NCBI GenBank assembly: GCA_018350325.1
Contig: JAEVLN010000009.1
Coordinates: 18,072-82,071, forward strand
Reading direction: 5' to 3'
DNA from: Globodera rostochiensis
Taxonomy: Eukaryota > Nematoda > Chromadorea > Rhabditida > Heteroderidae
Length of the DNA stretch: 64,000 nt
Below are positions 27,478 to 37,793 of this stretch, piece by piece. Position 1 is the first letter of the stretch. Each line of letters starts with the position of its first letter. The notes below the pieces were generated by a model. It made no database searches. It worked only from the letters and a program-made list of their open reading frames with translations, and was not told the DNA's origin. Position numbers and translations under genes: made by a program.

Positions 27478-27900
27478 CGAGAACCCCCTGGGCATTTTCA
27501 GCGAGGTATTTTCACCGACCTCGAAACCCCCTGGGCATGTTCAGCGACCTCGAAATCCCCTGGGCATGTTCAGCGACCTCGAAATCCCCTGGGCATGTTC
27601 AGCGACCTCGAAACCCCCTGGGCATTTTCAGCGAGGTATTTTCAGCGACCTCGAAACCCCCTGGGCATGTTCAGCGACCTCGAAACCCCCTGGGCATGTT
27701 CAGCGACCTCGAAACCCCCTGGGCATGTTCAGCGACCTCGAAACCCCCTGGGCATGTTCAGCGACCTCGAAACCCCCTGGGCATGTTCAGCGACCTCGAA
27801 ATCCCCTGGGCATGTTCAGCGACCTCGAAACCCCCTGGGCATGTTCAGCGACCTCGAAACCCCCTGGGCATGTTCAGCGACCTCGAAACCCCCTGGGCAT
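27478..27900. repeat. 29-bp minisatellite, about 14 copies
   Basis: Unit CGACCTCGAAACCCCCTGGG followed by CATGTTCAG, 29 bp, with AAATCCCC variants and two longer copies containing GAGGTATTTTCA. It lies between the SNAPC1-like start and the 3' end of the next minus-strand gene. Because 29 is not a multiple of 3, all three plus frames stay open; these are not genes. Confidence 0.95.
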
Positions 27901-27984
27901 AAAAAATGGCACAAATTTATAAACAAGCAAATGTAAACATTAGAAAGTAAATACATAAAAATCAGTTGAAATGAATTGAATCTT

Positions 27985-29413
27985 TCAGAATATGTCGTCA
28001 TTCGGCGGTTTATTATTCTTTTGTTGGTGCCGCTTCAGTTGCTGCTGCTGGTTCTGTTCCTTCATCCCCTCAAGGTATTGTCTGAGTGCCAATCCCCCGA
28101 CGATTTCCGTTGTCCGTGCCGGCGTCGTCCGTGCCGTCCGAGCCACGCTTCTGCCGGTGCCTTTCACGCGTCGTCCGCCCCATCCGTTGCCCTCGCGGCT
28201 CATTGCACACAAATCGCAGCCATCCAAAAACTCACGGACGATCTCTTTGCTCACATTGGCAAAGCGTTTCCGAGCCTCCACGTACATCGCCTTCCGACTG
28301 CCCCCGTGTCCATGCTCCGTGTGGAATTTGGACAGCACGTCGAACATGTCCTCCAGACAGATGAACACCCTGCAAACATTGCATGAGAACGGAGGGCCAC
28401 AAAATGTTGTATAGTTCGAAATAAACTGTTTTAGGTAGAACTAACAATCACCTGCCAGTCTCCCGATGGACCAACAGAAGCTGATCAGAGGCCGGCGCCG
28501 TCGAAATGGCATACTTTTCTCGAATTTGCAGGTCCGTCAGCAATAATTGGTTGAGCTCGATACTCTCGGTGGCCTTCAACCGCTGCAGGTTAAACTCCAA
28601 CATTCGTCGGCATAGCATATTTCGCCGTCGGCATTTGTTGCGATAGCGTTCGGTTATGGCCTTCTCGAACGATTTGCGCCATTGTGCCATTTTTGGGTCG
28701 GCGTCATTGTGCTTGATGAGAGAAAAGCTGGTTATTTTAGAGCTGTAAGCAAATACCTGTCGTTCCTCTAGTCCGAACAGGTCGTCGCTTCCTAAATCCG
28801 CCTCGTCCAACTCAAGCACTTCCACATCGGAGTGCTCATCCGAATCGGAGCCGTCCGTTGTCCCTTCACGGGGGTTTGGGGACGCACTTTCTACCGTTAT
28901 TGCAGTCGATGTTCGTCCATTTGTCGGTTTGTCTAACTTTGAGGTGCCCGAGAAGGCGCCGCCGCTTGACGCAACATTGGCAATGGCCGCAGAAGTCGCT
29001 GAAGGCAAAAGTTCTTCTCCCCCACTAACGCCGCAGGGGTAAGCGACCGCACATCTCGCAATAATCGCCGCTTTGCGACGCCGATTAATTTTGTTGAAGA
29101 GTTGGCTGTTGAGACTGTTCTTAATTTGTTGTTGTCGTTGTGGTTGTTGTTGTTGCTGGAGGAAGTGACTGGGCATTATAATGCCCGTGGGCACGCCCAT
29201 CGCCAAATTCGTAAGTGCCAAATTGCTCGAGGCGGTTCCATTTGCCGCCAAAGTTGAATTACGGGCAAACCGTTCCCGCGAAATTGCCTCGTTTAGCCCA
29301 CTCGACCAAATTGAGCAATTTGTGCCCGACAGTTCGCTTTGCTTAAGCCATTGGTGGGCGGAGGAGATGGCCTCAAGTTGCCCGTTCTCATAGTAAAAAG
29401 GGATTATGTCCAT
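27985..29413 (-). CDS. Integrase-type H2C2 zinc-finger protein (domesticated-element-like)
   Basis: Two main exons, 29413-28452 and 28369-27985. An in-frame 45-nt segment, 28756-28712, is probably another intron (448 or 433 aa). The N-terminus starts MDIIPFYYENG and contains a Gln run, then a Ser/Ala-rich and an acidic region (EHSDVEVLELDEADLGSDD). A basic helical part follows (EKAITERYRNKCRRRNMLCR). The C-terminal exon holds EDMFDVLSKFHTEHGHGG, KRFANVSKEIVREFLDGCDL and a closing C. This is the His-x3-His ... Cys-x2-Cys pattern of integrase zinc-binding domains in retroelements and in host genes such as KRBA2 and GIN1. No integrase catalytic core (D,D-35-E) follows; a Gly/Arg- and Gln-rich tail ends the protein. 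The domain call is by pattern only. Confidence 0.65.
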
Positions 29414-30922
29414 TTATTTAGTAATGTTGGATGACAAAACTGGGGAATATATTGGATAAGGGAGATTTTTGAAGAATTGACAAAATGTCGTTTGGGGTTT
29501 GGTTTTTGAAGGAGGTTGGGGGGAGCTATCGCAGTTGGGCTGTCATATGATTGATTTGGGTTGGGATGCCAAATGAACTAACTGGCCGTCCCAAAGGCCA
29601 ATTGATTGGCGTTGGCAGAAACGTTGGCTTATTAGGACTTTCTTGATGTTGGCATTTAGAGACTTCTTGGCTGCTTATATTTGTTAACAACTTTCGAGTG
29701 GATTTGTGCCGCTAACGTGAAAGGGATGGCATGGCATGGGTGGGTGTGTCGGCATTGCATTGTCAAGACGACTGGCCAAGAATGGATGCATTTGGGATAT
29801 GTTGGCACAGGTGATGATTGCCGCCGCGCATTCCAAGCGCAGGCGATGGCGGGGCAGGTTTAAAGATGTCAAAATGCACATCGGCTTCGCTTATAATTTT
29901 GTGGTGGGATAGCATTTCGATCAGGCTGCTATGTGATGCAAAAAACTACAGTTGATTGGTTGTAGATTATAACGTGCCAAGGAAATTGATTTGAGGGAGG
30001 GGGGGGGCGGGGGGGGGGAAGGGGGGAAAAAGATCATGCTCACGCTTATGCTTATGCTTAATGTGTGCGTGCTCAGCAAAATTTGCCATTATGTAAAAAC
30101 TCAAATCGTTTTTCTCAGGAAAGAAACATTCAAAAAAAAATCAAAACAAAAAAAGTACGTGAAAACCCCAAAAAACACCCAAGATTAAAAAAATCCCGTA
30201 GCCCGTAATCCGTGTTTTTTGTGCCAACACGGGGATTTTAGACCGTGTTGCCCTTGTCCGTGCCATTTTACTCTTTACTTCGCATTTGTAAGGGAACGCC
30301 TTCCCGAATTCGACGCCAATTTATATCGACACAAAAAATACTCAAAAAAAATGTATATAAATATTTATTTTAAATAATTGAAAAGGAATTAAAGGAAAAT
30401 GGAGGCGCGGTGTACAAAATTAAATGAGTGATATTATTTCAAAATAATTGGCAGTTGAACAGGTCGCCGCTGTTGATATAATTAATTAAACATGGAAATG
30501 CGGAGAGTATGCTGAAAAACAGCATAAAGTTGAGATTAATATTTTAAAAAGAAATTGGAATTATCGAATTTCTGTCGGGATCCAACCGGAAAAAATTACT
30601 GTAAGAAATGAAATGTGAATTGAATGCAAATAAACGTTAAATGCCAATGTGGATCCCGAACTGTTCGATTTTGATAAAACTAAAATTCAATAAAAATTTT
30701 AGCTTCGGGCCTTAAATATGGAAAAAGTGTGTTTAATGGCGAGTTGGATGCCCTGCGGCGAGATGGCTCGTCGACGGCGAGTCTGCCCTCAGGGTGGACG
30801 ATGTCGTGTCGTTGGTGTGTCGGCTTCGGCGGATCCCTCCCCCCGCACTGCCCGGCGCCACGTCATCATTTTCGGGTTGTGCCTTTGAGTTTATTTTAAT
30901 TTAGAAAAACAATTATTTAAAT
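29414..30922. other. Intergenic region between integrase-finger gene and SLC6 gene
   Basis: Holds the presumed promoter of the minus-strand gene ending at 27985 and the 3' region of the SLC6 gene. TTTATT at 30890-30895 is AATAAA on the minus strand, about 30 nt after the SLC6 stop. A G-rich tract lies at 29998-30027. No gene supported. Confidence 0.5.
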
Positions 30923-33900
30923 TCAAAAAAATGTCACGAGGGGCGCCTGGGACAACAGCATGTAACCGCCGGCGGCAGGCGCCGACGAACCGGCCGCGAA
31001 TCGGGAATTGGGATGGCTGTGCTGAGAGTCGATGCGACGGTTGGACATTGAACCCTTCATCAATTCATAACGCATTGGCGAACGGAAGGCCAAACAGAAT
31101 CTCTAAAAATATATACAAAAATCAATTCAAAAGTTTTGGTAATTAGAAAAACCCGGCATGGCGAAATTCGTGCACTGCGTGTACATGCGCGGAGGATGGC
31201 CAGAAAGGCCCAGAGCGGAATCGGCACCAGCGGAAAGAGGGCAACGGCAACGCCGCACCACTCACTCCACTCCCAGGCACGCACTTCGGGCGAATACTTG
31301 GCGAAGGAGTAGCCGAACATGTTGAGCACGGCGATTGCCTAAGCAAAACCAAAATAGAAGAAAAATTGGTTCAAATAATTTAAAACTAAAAAGCCCAAGA
31401 AAATTTTGTCGTTAGAATATCGGGGAAATTGCGAAAGGTTTACTTACAATTGGAACGATGGGGAGCAAATATGTGAAGAAGAAGAGGAAATAGCCCAAAC
31501 ACCAGCAGCAAGTAGAGCTCAACATGGTCTTCAAGTCCATGCCCAACGAATGGGCGCAGTACACCCAGGAAATGGTGAACAGCTCGAACGCCAGAATGGT
31601 GAGCAGAGTTACGTAGTTCAGGAAGCCACTGACCAGCTCGTAGCCATATTTGCCAGCCTGTTTATTATTATTATTATTATTGAAAAAAGATATTTTTGGA
31701 ATTTGTACAAAACGACGAAAACGAAAACGACGACAACGAAAACGACGACAACGAAAACGACGACCTGAGTGACGAAAAAGAGAGCGGACGCAGCGCCGAG
31801 AAGGCACACAAAAAGCGCGACGGTAAAGCGAGGGCAGCACTAAACGGTAAGAAAACGCTGTCTTCGAATTGTCATTATGCAAAAACGGACTTTCGACCAC
31901 TTTTCCCCCAGCGCATCTTCCAAAATGGCGAGAATGGAAAGCGCAAGAAGGTACTGTAAGTAAGGCAAGAGAGGGTTACTGTAACCCAAAATATTTAAAA
32001 TTTAAATTATGCGAAAGGGACGAACAAAAACGTTGAGAAGAACGAAGGCGCAGAGGAACAAGAAAAGGCCGGAGAGAATCTTCGCATGGGGCAGAAAGCC
32101 GAGGTAGACGAGCAACTGATGGAATTGATTCTCGCCTAAATTCGAATAAATGTTCAAAAAGCTGCGCGACTGTACGATAAAGCCCCCGCAATTGCTAAGG
32201 ACGGCTTAAACCCTAACCCTAACCCTGATCAATTAGTTCTGCCGGAGTCAGTCCGGTCTTGGCGCTGACGTGTCCGACAAGTGCAATGACAGTGGCCACT
32301 TGGAGAGTGCTGAGCAAAGCGTGGGTCAACACCAATATGAAGGAATCTCTGAGCTTTTTTGTTCCAAAAATTGATTTCAAAATGAACGGCACTTGATCAA
32401 ATTGTTGGAGCGTTTGTTGTACGATCCGATTGTGATCAGAGCACCGAAGCCGACCCCACTGGCCAGAATTGCCTGCTCGACAGCCGTTTTCCACACCTGA
32501 ACGCCCACAGCTGAATTTGTTTTGTTTCTAAAATTTCCTACCAAAAAATCTTTCAATTTGTCCCAATCCAACGAATCAACAAAAAATTGTTGAAACATTT
32601 CAACGGCGCCCGAGGCAAACATCGCACGGCCGCAAAGGGCCAAAAGCAAGGCCATTGAAACAACGAAAGTGAACTAAACAAATTTGAAATTTTTTGTTTT
32701 ATTATTTTCCAAAACGGACGGACCACAATAATTTTGCCGAGCCAACGAACTCCGAAACAAATGGCAAAGAAAACCGAGGCCCAGACAGTACATTGGGCAA
32801 TCAGAAAGTGAATTTGGACGTGGCCCACCTCGACGATACTGTCACTTGTGGCATCCAAAACACTGAAATGGCACACGAAAATCAGTCAAATTTGGGACGG
32901 ACGGACGGAATGGATTCTTTTTGATTGATTAGAAGACAATTCTCAAGACTGAGTCTCGGGCTTTTACTTTTGGAGATTGATTAAGAAGACAATTCTCAAG
33001 ACTGAGTCTCGGGCTTTTACTTTTGGAGATTGATTAAGAAGACAATTCTCAAGACTGAGTCTCGGGCTTTTACTTTTGGAGATTGATTAAGAAGACAATT
33101 CTCAAGACTGAGTCTCGGGCTTATTTTACTTTTAGAGATTGATTAAGAAGACAATTCTCAAGACTGAGTCTCGGGCTTATTTTACTTTTAGAGATTGATT
33201 AAGAAGACAATTCTCAAGACTGAGTCTCGGGCTTTTACTTTTGGAGATTGATTAAGAAGACAATTCTCAAGACTGAGTCTCGGGCTTTTACTTTTGGAGA
33301 TTGATTAAGAAGACAATTCTCAAGACTGAGTCTCGGGCTTATTTTACTTTTAGAGATTGATTAAAAAGACAATTCTCAAGACTGAGTCTCGGGCTTATTT
33401 TACTTTTAGAGATTGATTAAGAAGACAATTCTCAAGACTGAGTCTCGGGCTTATTTTACTTTTAGAGATTGATTAAGAAGACAATTCTCAAGACTGAGTC
33501 TCGGGCTTTTACTTTTGGAGATTGATTAAGAAGACAATTCTCAAGACTGAGTCTCGGGCTTTTACTTTTGGAGATTGATTAAGAAGACAATTCTCAAGAC
33601 TGAGTCTCGGGCTTATTTTACTTTTAGAGATTGATTAAGAAGACAATTCTCAAGACTGAGTCTCGGGCTTATTTTACTTTTAGAGATTGATTAAGAAGAC
33701 AATTCTCAAGACTGAGTCTCGGGCTTATTTTACTTTTAGAGATTGATTAAGAAGACAATTCTCAAGACTGAGTCTCGGGCTTATTTTACATTTAGAGATT
33801 GATTAAGAAGACAATTCTCAAGACTGAGTCTCGGGCTTATTTTACTTTTAGAGATTGATTAAGAAGACAATTCTCAAGACTGAGTCTCGGGCTTATTTTA

Positions 33901-36900
33901 CTTTTAGAGATTGATTAAGAAGACAATTCTCAAGACTGAGTCTCGGGCTTTTACTTTTGGAGATTGATTAAGAAGACAATTCTCAAGACTGAGTCTCGGG
34001 CTTATTTTACTTTTAGAGATTGATTAAGAAGACAATTCTCAAGACTGAGTCTCGGGCTTATTTTACTTTTAGAGATTGATTAAGAAGACAATTCTCAAGA
34101 CTGAGTCTCGGGCTTATTTTACTTTTAGAGATTGATTAAGAAGACAATTCTCAAGACTGAGTCTCGGGCTTTTACTTTTGGAGATTGATTAAGAAGACAA
34201 TTCTCAAGACTGAGTCTCGGGCTTATTTTACTTTTAGAGATTGATTAAGAAGACAATTCTCAAGACTGAGTCTCGGGCTTTTACTTTTGGAGATTGATTA
34301 AGAAGACAATTCTCAAGACTGAGTCTCGGGCTTTTACTTTTGGAGATTGATTAAGAAGACAATTCTCAAGACTGAGTCTCGGGCTTATTTTACTTTTAGA
34401 GATTGATTAAGAAGACAATTCTCAAGACTGAGTCTCGGGCTTTTACTTTTGGAGATTGATTAAGAAGACAATTCTCAAGACTGAGTCTCGGGCTTTTACT
34501 TTTGGAGATTGATTAAGAAGACAATTCTCAAGACTGAGTCTCGGGCTTATTTTACTTTTAGAGATTGATTAAGAAGACAATTCTCAAGACTGAGTCTCGG
34601 GCTTTTACTTTTGGAGATTGATTAAGAAGACAATTCTCAAGACTGAGTCTCGGGCTTATTTTACTTTTAGAGATTGATTAAGAAGACAATTCTCAAGACT
34701 GAGTCTCGGGCTTATTTTACTTTTAGAGATTGATTAAGAAGACAATTCTCAAGACTGAGTCTCGGGCTTATTTTACTTTTAGAGATTGATTAAGAAGACA
34801 ATTCTCAAGACTGAGTCTCGGGCTTTTACTTTTGGAGATTGATTAAGAAGACAATTCTCAAGACTGAGTCTCGGGCTTATTTTACTTTTAGAGATTGATT
34901 AAGAAGACAATTCTCAAGACTGAGTCTCGGGCTTATTTTACTTTTAGAGATTGATTAAGAAGACAATTCTCAAGACTGAGTCTCGGGCTTATTTTACTTT
35001 TAGAGATTGATTAAGAAGACAATTCTCAAGACTGAGTCTCGGGCTTATTTTACTTTTAGAGATTGATTAAGAAGACAATTCTCAAGACTGAGTCTCGGGC
35101 TTTTACTTTTGGAGATTGATTAAGAAGACAATTCTCAAGACTGAGTCTCGGGCTTATTTTACTTTTAGAGATTGATTAAGAAGACAATTCTCAAGACTGA
35201 GTCTCGGGCTTTTACTTTTGGAGATTGATTAAGAAGACAATTCTCAAGACTGAGTCTCGGGCTTTTACTTTTGGAGATTGATTAAGAAGACAATTCTCAA
35301 GACTGAGTCTCGGGCTTATTTTACTTTTAGAGATTGATTAAGAAGACAATTCTCAAGACTGAGTCTCGGGCTTATTTTACTTTTGGAATTGGCTCATTGC
35401 CGAGTCTTCATGGAAGGTGGCCAATCTATTCTGAATGGCGGAGGAGCCGTTCTGGCTGAACAACGACATTGGCTCCCTGCAGGGCCCAAATTGAAATTCG
35501 GGGAAATTTTTGCAGTGCAGCCAGGGCAGGCCTCAATTTCAGAAGAATGAATTATTGTGCTTAATAACCCGCCATTTACCAGGTCTATCATCTGTCAATG
35601 TCCAGAAAAGGTGGTAAATAAAGAGGAAAATCCACGCCAAAAAGCGCGTCATTGTTGCCTGAAGTGATTGGAAATATTTTAAAATGAAAAAGTGGCACGA
35701 ACCATCACAACGAGGCAAAACAAAATTTGCGCAATTCCGACACCTAAAACAAATTGTTTTATCCACAGAAATAAGGCAATTATTATTTTATTCAACTTCA
35801 TTTTTAAATTTAGTTGAAATAAATCAGTGCCTTTTAAGACGGGACAAATATTGTACAGAGCCTGGACGGGCCCTCGTCCGGTTAATTGGCCAACACAAAT
35901 TTCGAGTGCCAAAATTGGCAAAACGACAAAAATAAGCGCCGTGCCGTAGGCGACCAAAAACGCGGCTAAATTCTGGGGAAATTTTGAGAATTCTGTGAGC
36001 ATTTTACGTCCGCCGTTGTCGAGGATGAGTCTCGGGAGGTTGAGGAAGTTGGTGGTGGCGAAAAGGTAGGCAAACGCGGCGAACATAAACTCGGACTTGG
36101 CAGACCAAATGTCCCGCCACTCCTCCACGATAAGCGAAGAGACCTCAAAAGGGGCCGATCGATGGGGAAAAACATTGGACGGGAATCGATCGGGAAAAAC
36201 ATTGGACGGGAATCGATCGGGAAAAATATTGGACGGGAATTGATCGGGAAAAAACATTGGACGGGAGGGATAAACCAAAACTCAAAAGGGGCCGATCGAT
36301 CGGGAAAACATTGGACGGGAATCGATCGGGAAAAACATTGGACAGAAAGGATAAGCCAAAACTCAAAATGGTCTATCGATCGGGAAAACATTGGACGGGA
36401 ATCGATCGGGAAAAACATTGGACGGGAATCGATCGGGAAAAACATTGGACGGGAATCGATCGGGAAAAACATTGGACGGGAATCGATCGGGAAAAATATT
36501 GGACGGGAATTGATCGGGAAAAAACATTGGACGGGAGGGATAAACCAAAACTCAAAAGGGGCCGATCGATCGGGAAAACATTGGACGGGAATCGATCGGA
36601 AAAAACATTGGACGGGAGGGATAAACCAAAACTCAAAAGGGTCTATCGATCGGGAAAAACATTGGACGGGAATCGATCGGGAAAAACATTGGACGGGAAT
36701 CGATCGGGAAAAACATTGGACGGGAATTGATCGGGAAAAAACATTGGACGGGAGGGATAAACCAAAACTCAAAAGGGTCTATCGATCGGGAAAAACATTG
36801 GACGGGAATCGATCGGGAAAAACATTGGACGGGAATCGAACGGGAAAACATTGGACGGGATAAAACTCAAAAGGGTCTATCGATGGGAAAATCATTGGAC

Positions 36901-37474
36901 GGGAATCGATCGGGAAAAACATTGGACGGGAATCGATCGGGAAAAACATTGGACGGGAATCGATCGGGAAAAATATTGGACGGGAATTGATCGGGAAAAA
37001 ACATTGGACGGGAGGGATAAACCAAAACTCAAAAGGGTCTATCGATCGGGAAAAACATTGGACGGGAATCGATCGGGAAAAACATTGGACGGGAATCGAA
37101 CGGGAAAACATTGGACGGGATAAAACTCAAAAGGGTCTATCGATGGGAAAATCATTGGACGGGAACCGATCGGGAAAAACATTGGACGGGAATCGATCGG
37201 GAAAAACATTGGACGGGAATCGATCGGGAAAAATATTGGACGGGAATTGATCGGGAAAAAACATTGGACGGGAGGGATAAACCAAAACTCAAAAGGGTCT
37301 ACCGATCGGGAAAAACATTGGACGGGAATCGACCGGGAAAAACATTGGACGGCAATCGATCGGGAAAAACATTGGACGGGAGGAATAAGCCAAAACTCAA
37401 GGGTCTATCGATCGGAAAAACAAATGCCATCTCCTCACCTTCATGTTGGACAAACTTCGGTCCTCAAACCACAT
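30923..37474 (-). CDS. SLC6 (sodium:neurotransmitter symporter) family transporter, divergent
   Basis: Plasma-membrane transporter of the SNF/SLC6 fold. Sixteen exons: 37474-37439, 36143-36008, 35965-35831, 35743-35703, 35658-35580, 35531-35381, 32862-32724, 32673-32542, 32496-32393, 32348-32224, 32135-32026, 31953-31891, 31839-31765, 31657-31448, 31338-31153 and 31102-30923. They total 1902 nt (633 aa). An in-frame TGA lies 12 nt before the ATG. About twelve hydrophobic segments follow the SLC6 order: TM1 TNFLNLPRLILDNGG, TM2 LVAYGTALIFVVLPILALEI, loop 2 LPWLHCKNFPEFQFGPCR with its Cys pair, TM6 GVGFGALITIGSYNK, TM9 VALFVCLLGAASALFFVTQ, TM10 AFELFTISWVYC, TM11-12. TM1 lacks the usual GNVWRFPY: the Asn stays but Trp and the gating Arg are gone. 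Intron 3 uses a GC donor. Introns 1 and 6 are minisatellite. Substrate unknown. Confidence 0.9.
31710..31764. repeat. GAAAACGAC microsatellite-like repeat in SLC6 intron 13
   Basis: Four imperfect copies of a GACGACAACGAAAAC-type unit directly inside the intron at its donor end. Minor repeat; spliced out in the model. Confidence 0.7.
32932..35386. repeat. 53/56-bp minisatellite filling SLC6 intron 6, about 45 copies
   Basis: Units differ by GGCTTATTTTACTTTTAGAG (56 bp) versus GGCTTTTACTTTTGGAG (53 bp), around an invariant core TTCTCAAGACTGAGTCTCGG. The two forms are mixed irregularly. The array fills nearly all of the 2518-nt intron 32863-35380. On the minus strand every unit contains AAAAGTAAAA, the same sequence as the real 5' splice site at the exon edge (TTCCAAAA|GTAAAATAAG). 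Confidence 0.95.
36144..37421. repeat. 27-bp-based minisatellite filling SLC6 intron 1
   Basis: Base unit CGATCGGGAAAAACATTGGA plus CGGGAAT (27 bp), interrupted by longer units with GGGATAAACCAAAACTCAAA. Longer-range copies are visible: the segment near 36851-36990 recurs 260 bp further at 37111-37250. The array makes up almost the whole 1295-nt intron between the 12-codon first exon and exon 2. On the minus strand CCCTTTTGAG, the 3' splice site before exon 2, recurs in the long units. Confidence 0.95.
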
Positions 37475-37759
37475 CTTGCCAACTCAAGTTGACGCGGTGT
37501 TCCGAGCCTAAAGGGCTTTTGCATTAATTTGAAGCGCTCAGAGCGGCGATTATTTTGTGTAGGATGGCTTAATCTAATTTACAGTATTAGCGTTACATAA
37601 TAAATAGTTTAAATATTTTAAACTTTAAAAGTCATAAAACTTGAAACTTTGAAGCAAATGTGGATAATATTATTTTTTAATTAGTTTATTTTTCCTTGTC
37701 ATTAATTTTATCATTCTCGAATTGTTTGGTTTCCATTTTCCAAAAATGTAAAAATGTGT

Positions 37760-37793
<34 letters not shown>

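Noticed and set aside
27443..27936. Pro-rich frames of about 160 residues
   Set aside because: Translations of the 29-bp repeat, whose period cycles through all frames.
32205..32223. A 19-nt telomere-like insertion or ultrashort intron in the SLC6 coding sequence
   Set aside because: An 88-nt intron (32136-32223) with acceptor GAATTTAG gives a better SLC6 match in the correct phase.
36162..37527. Long plus- and minus-strand frames with SIPVQCF or GKTLDGNR repeats
   Set aside because: They translate the 27-bp array inside SLC6 intron 1; clean splice sites on both sides remove it.
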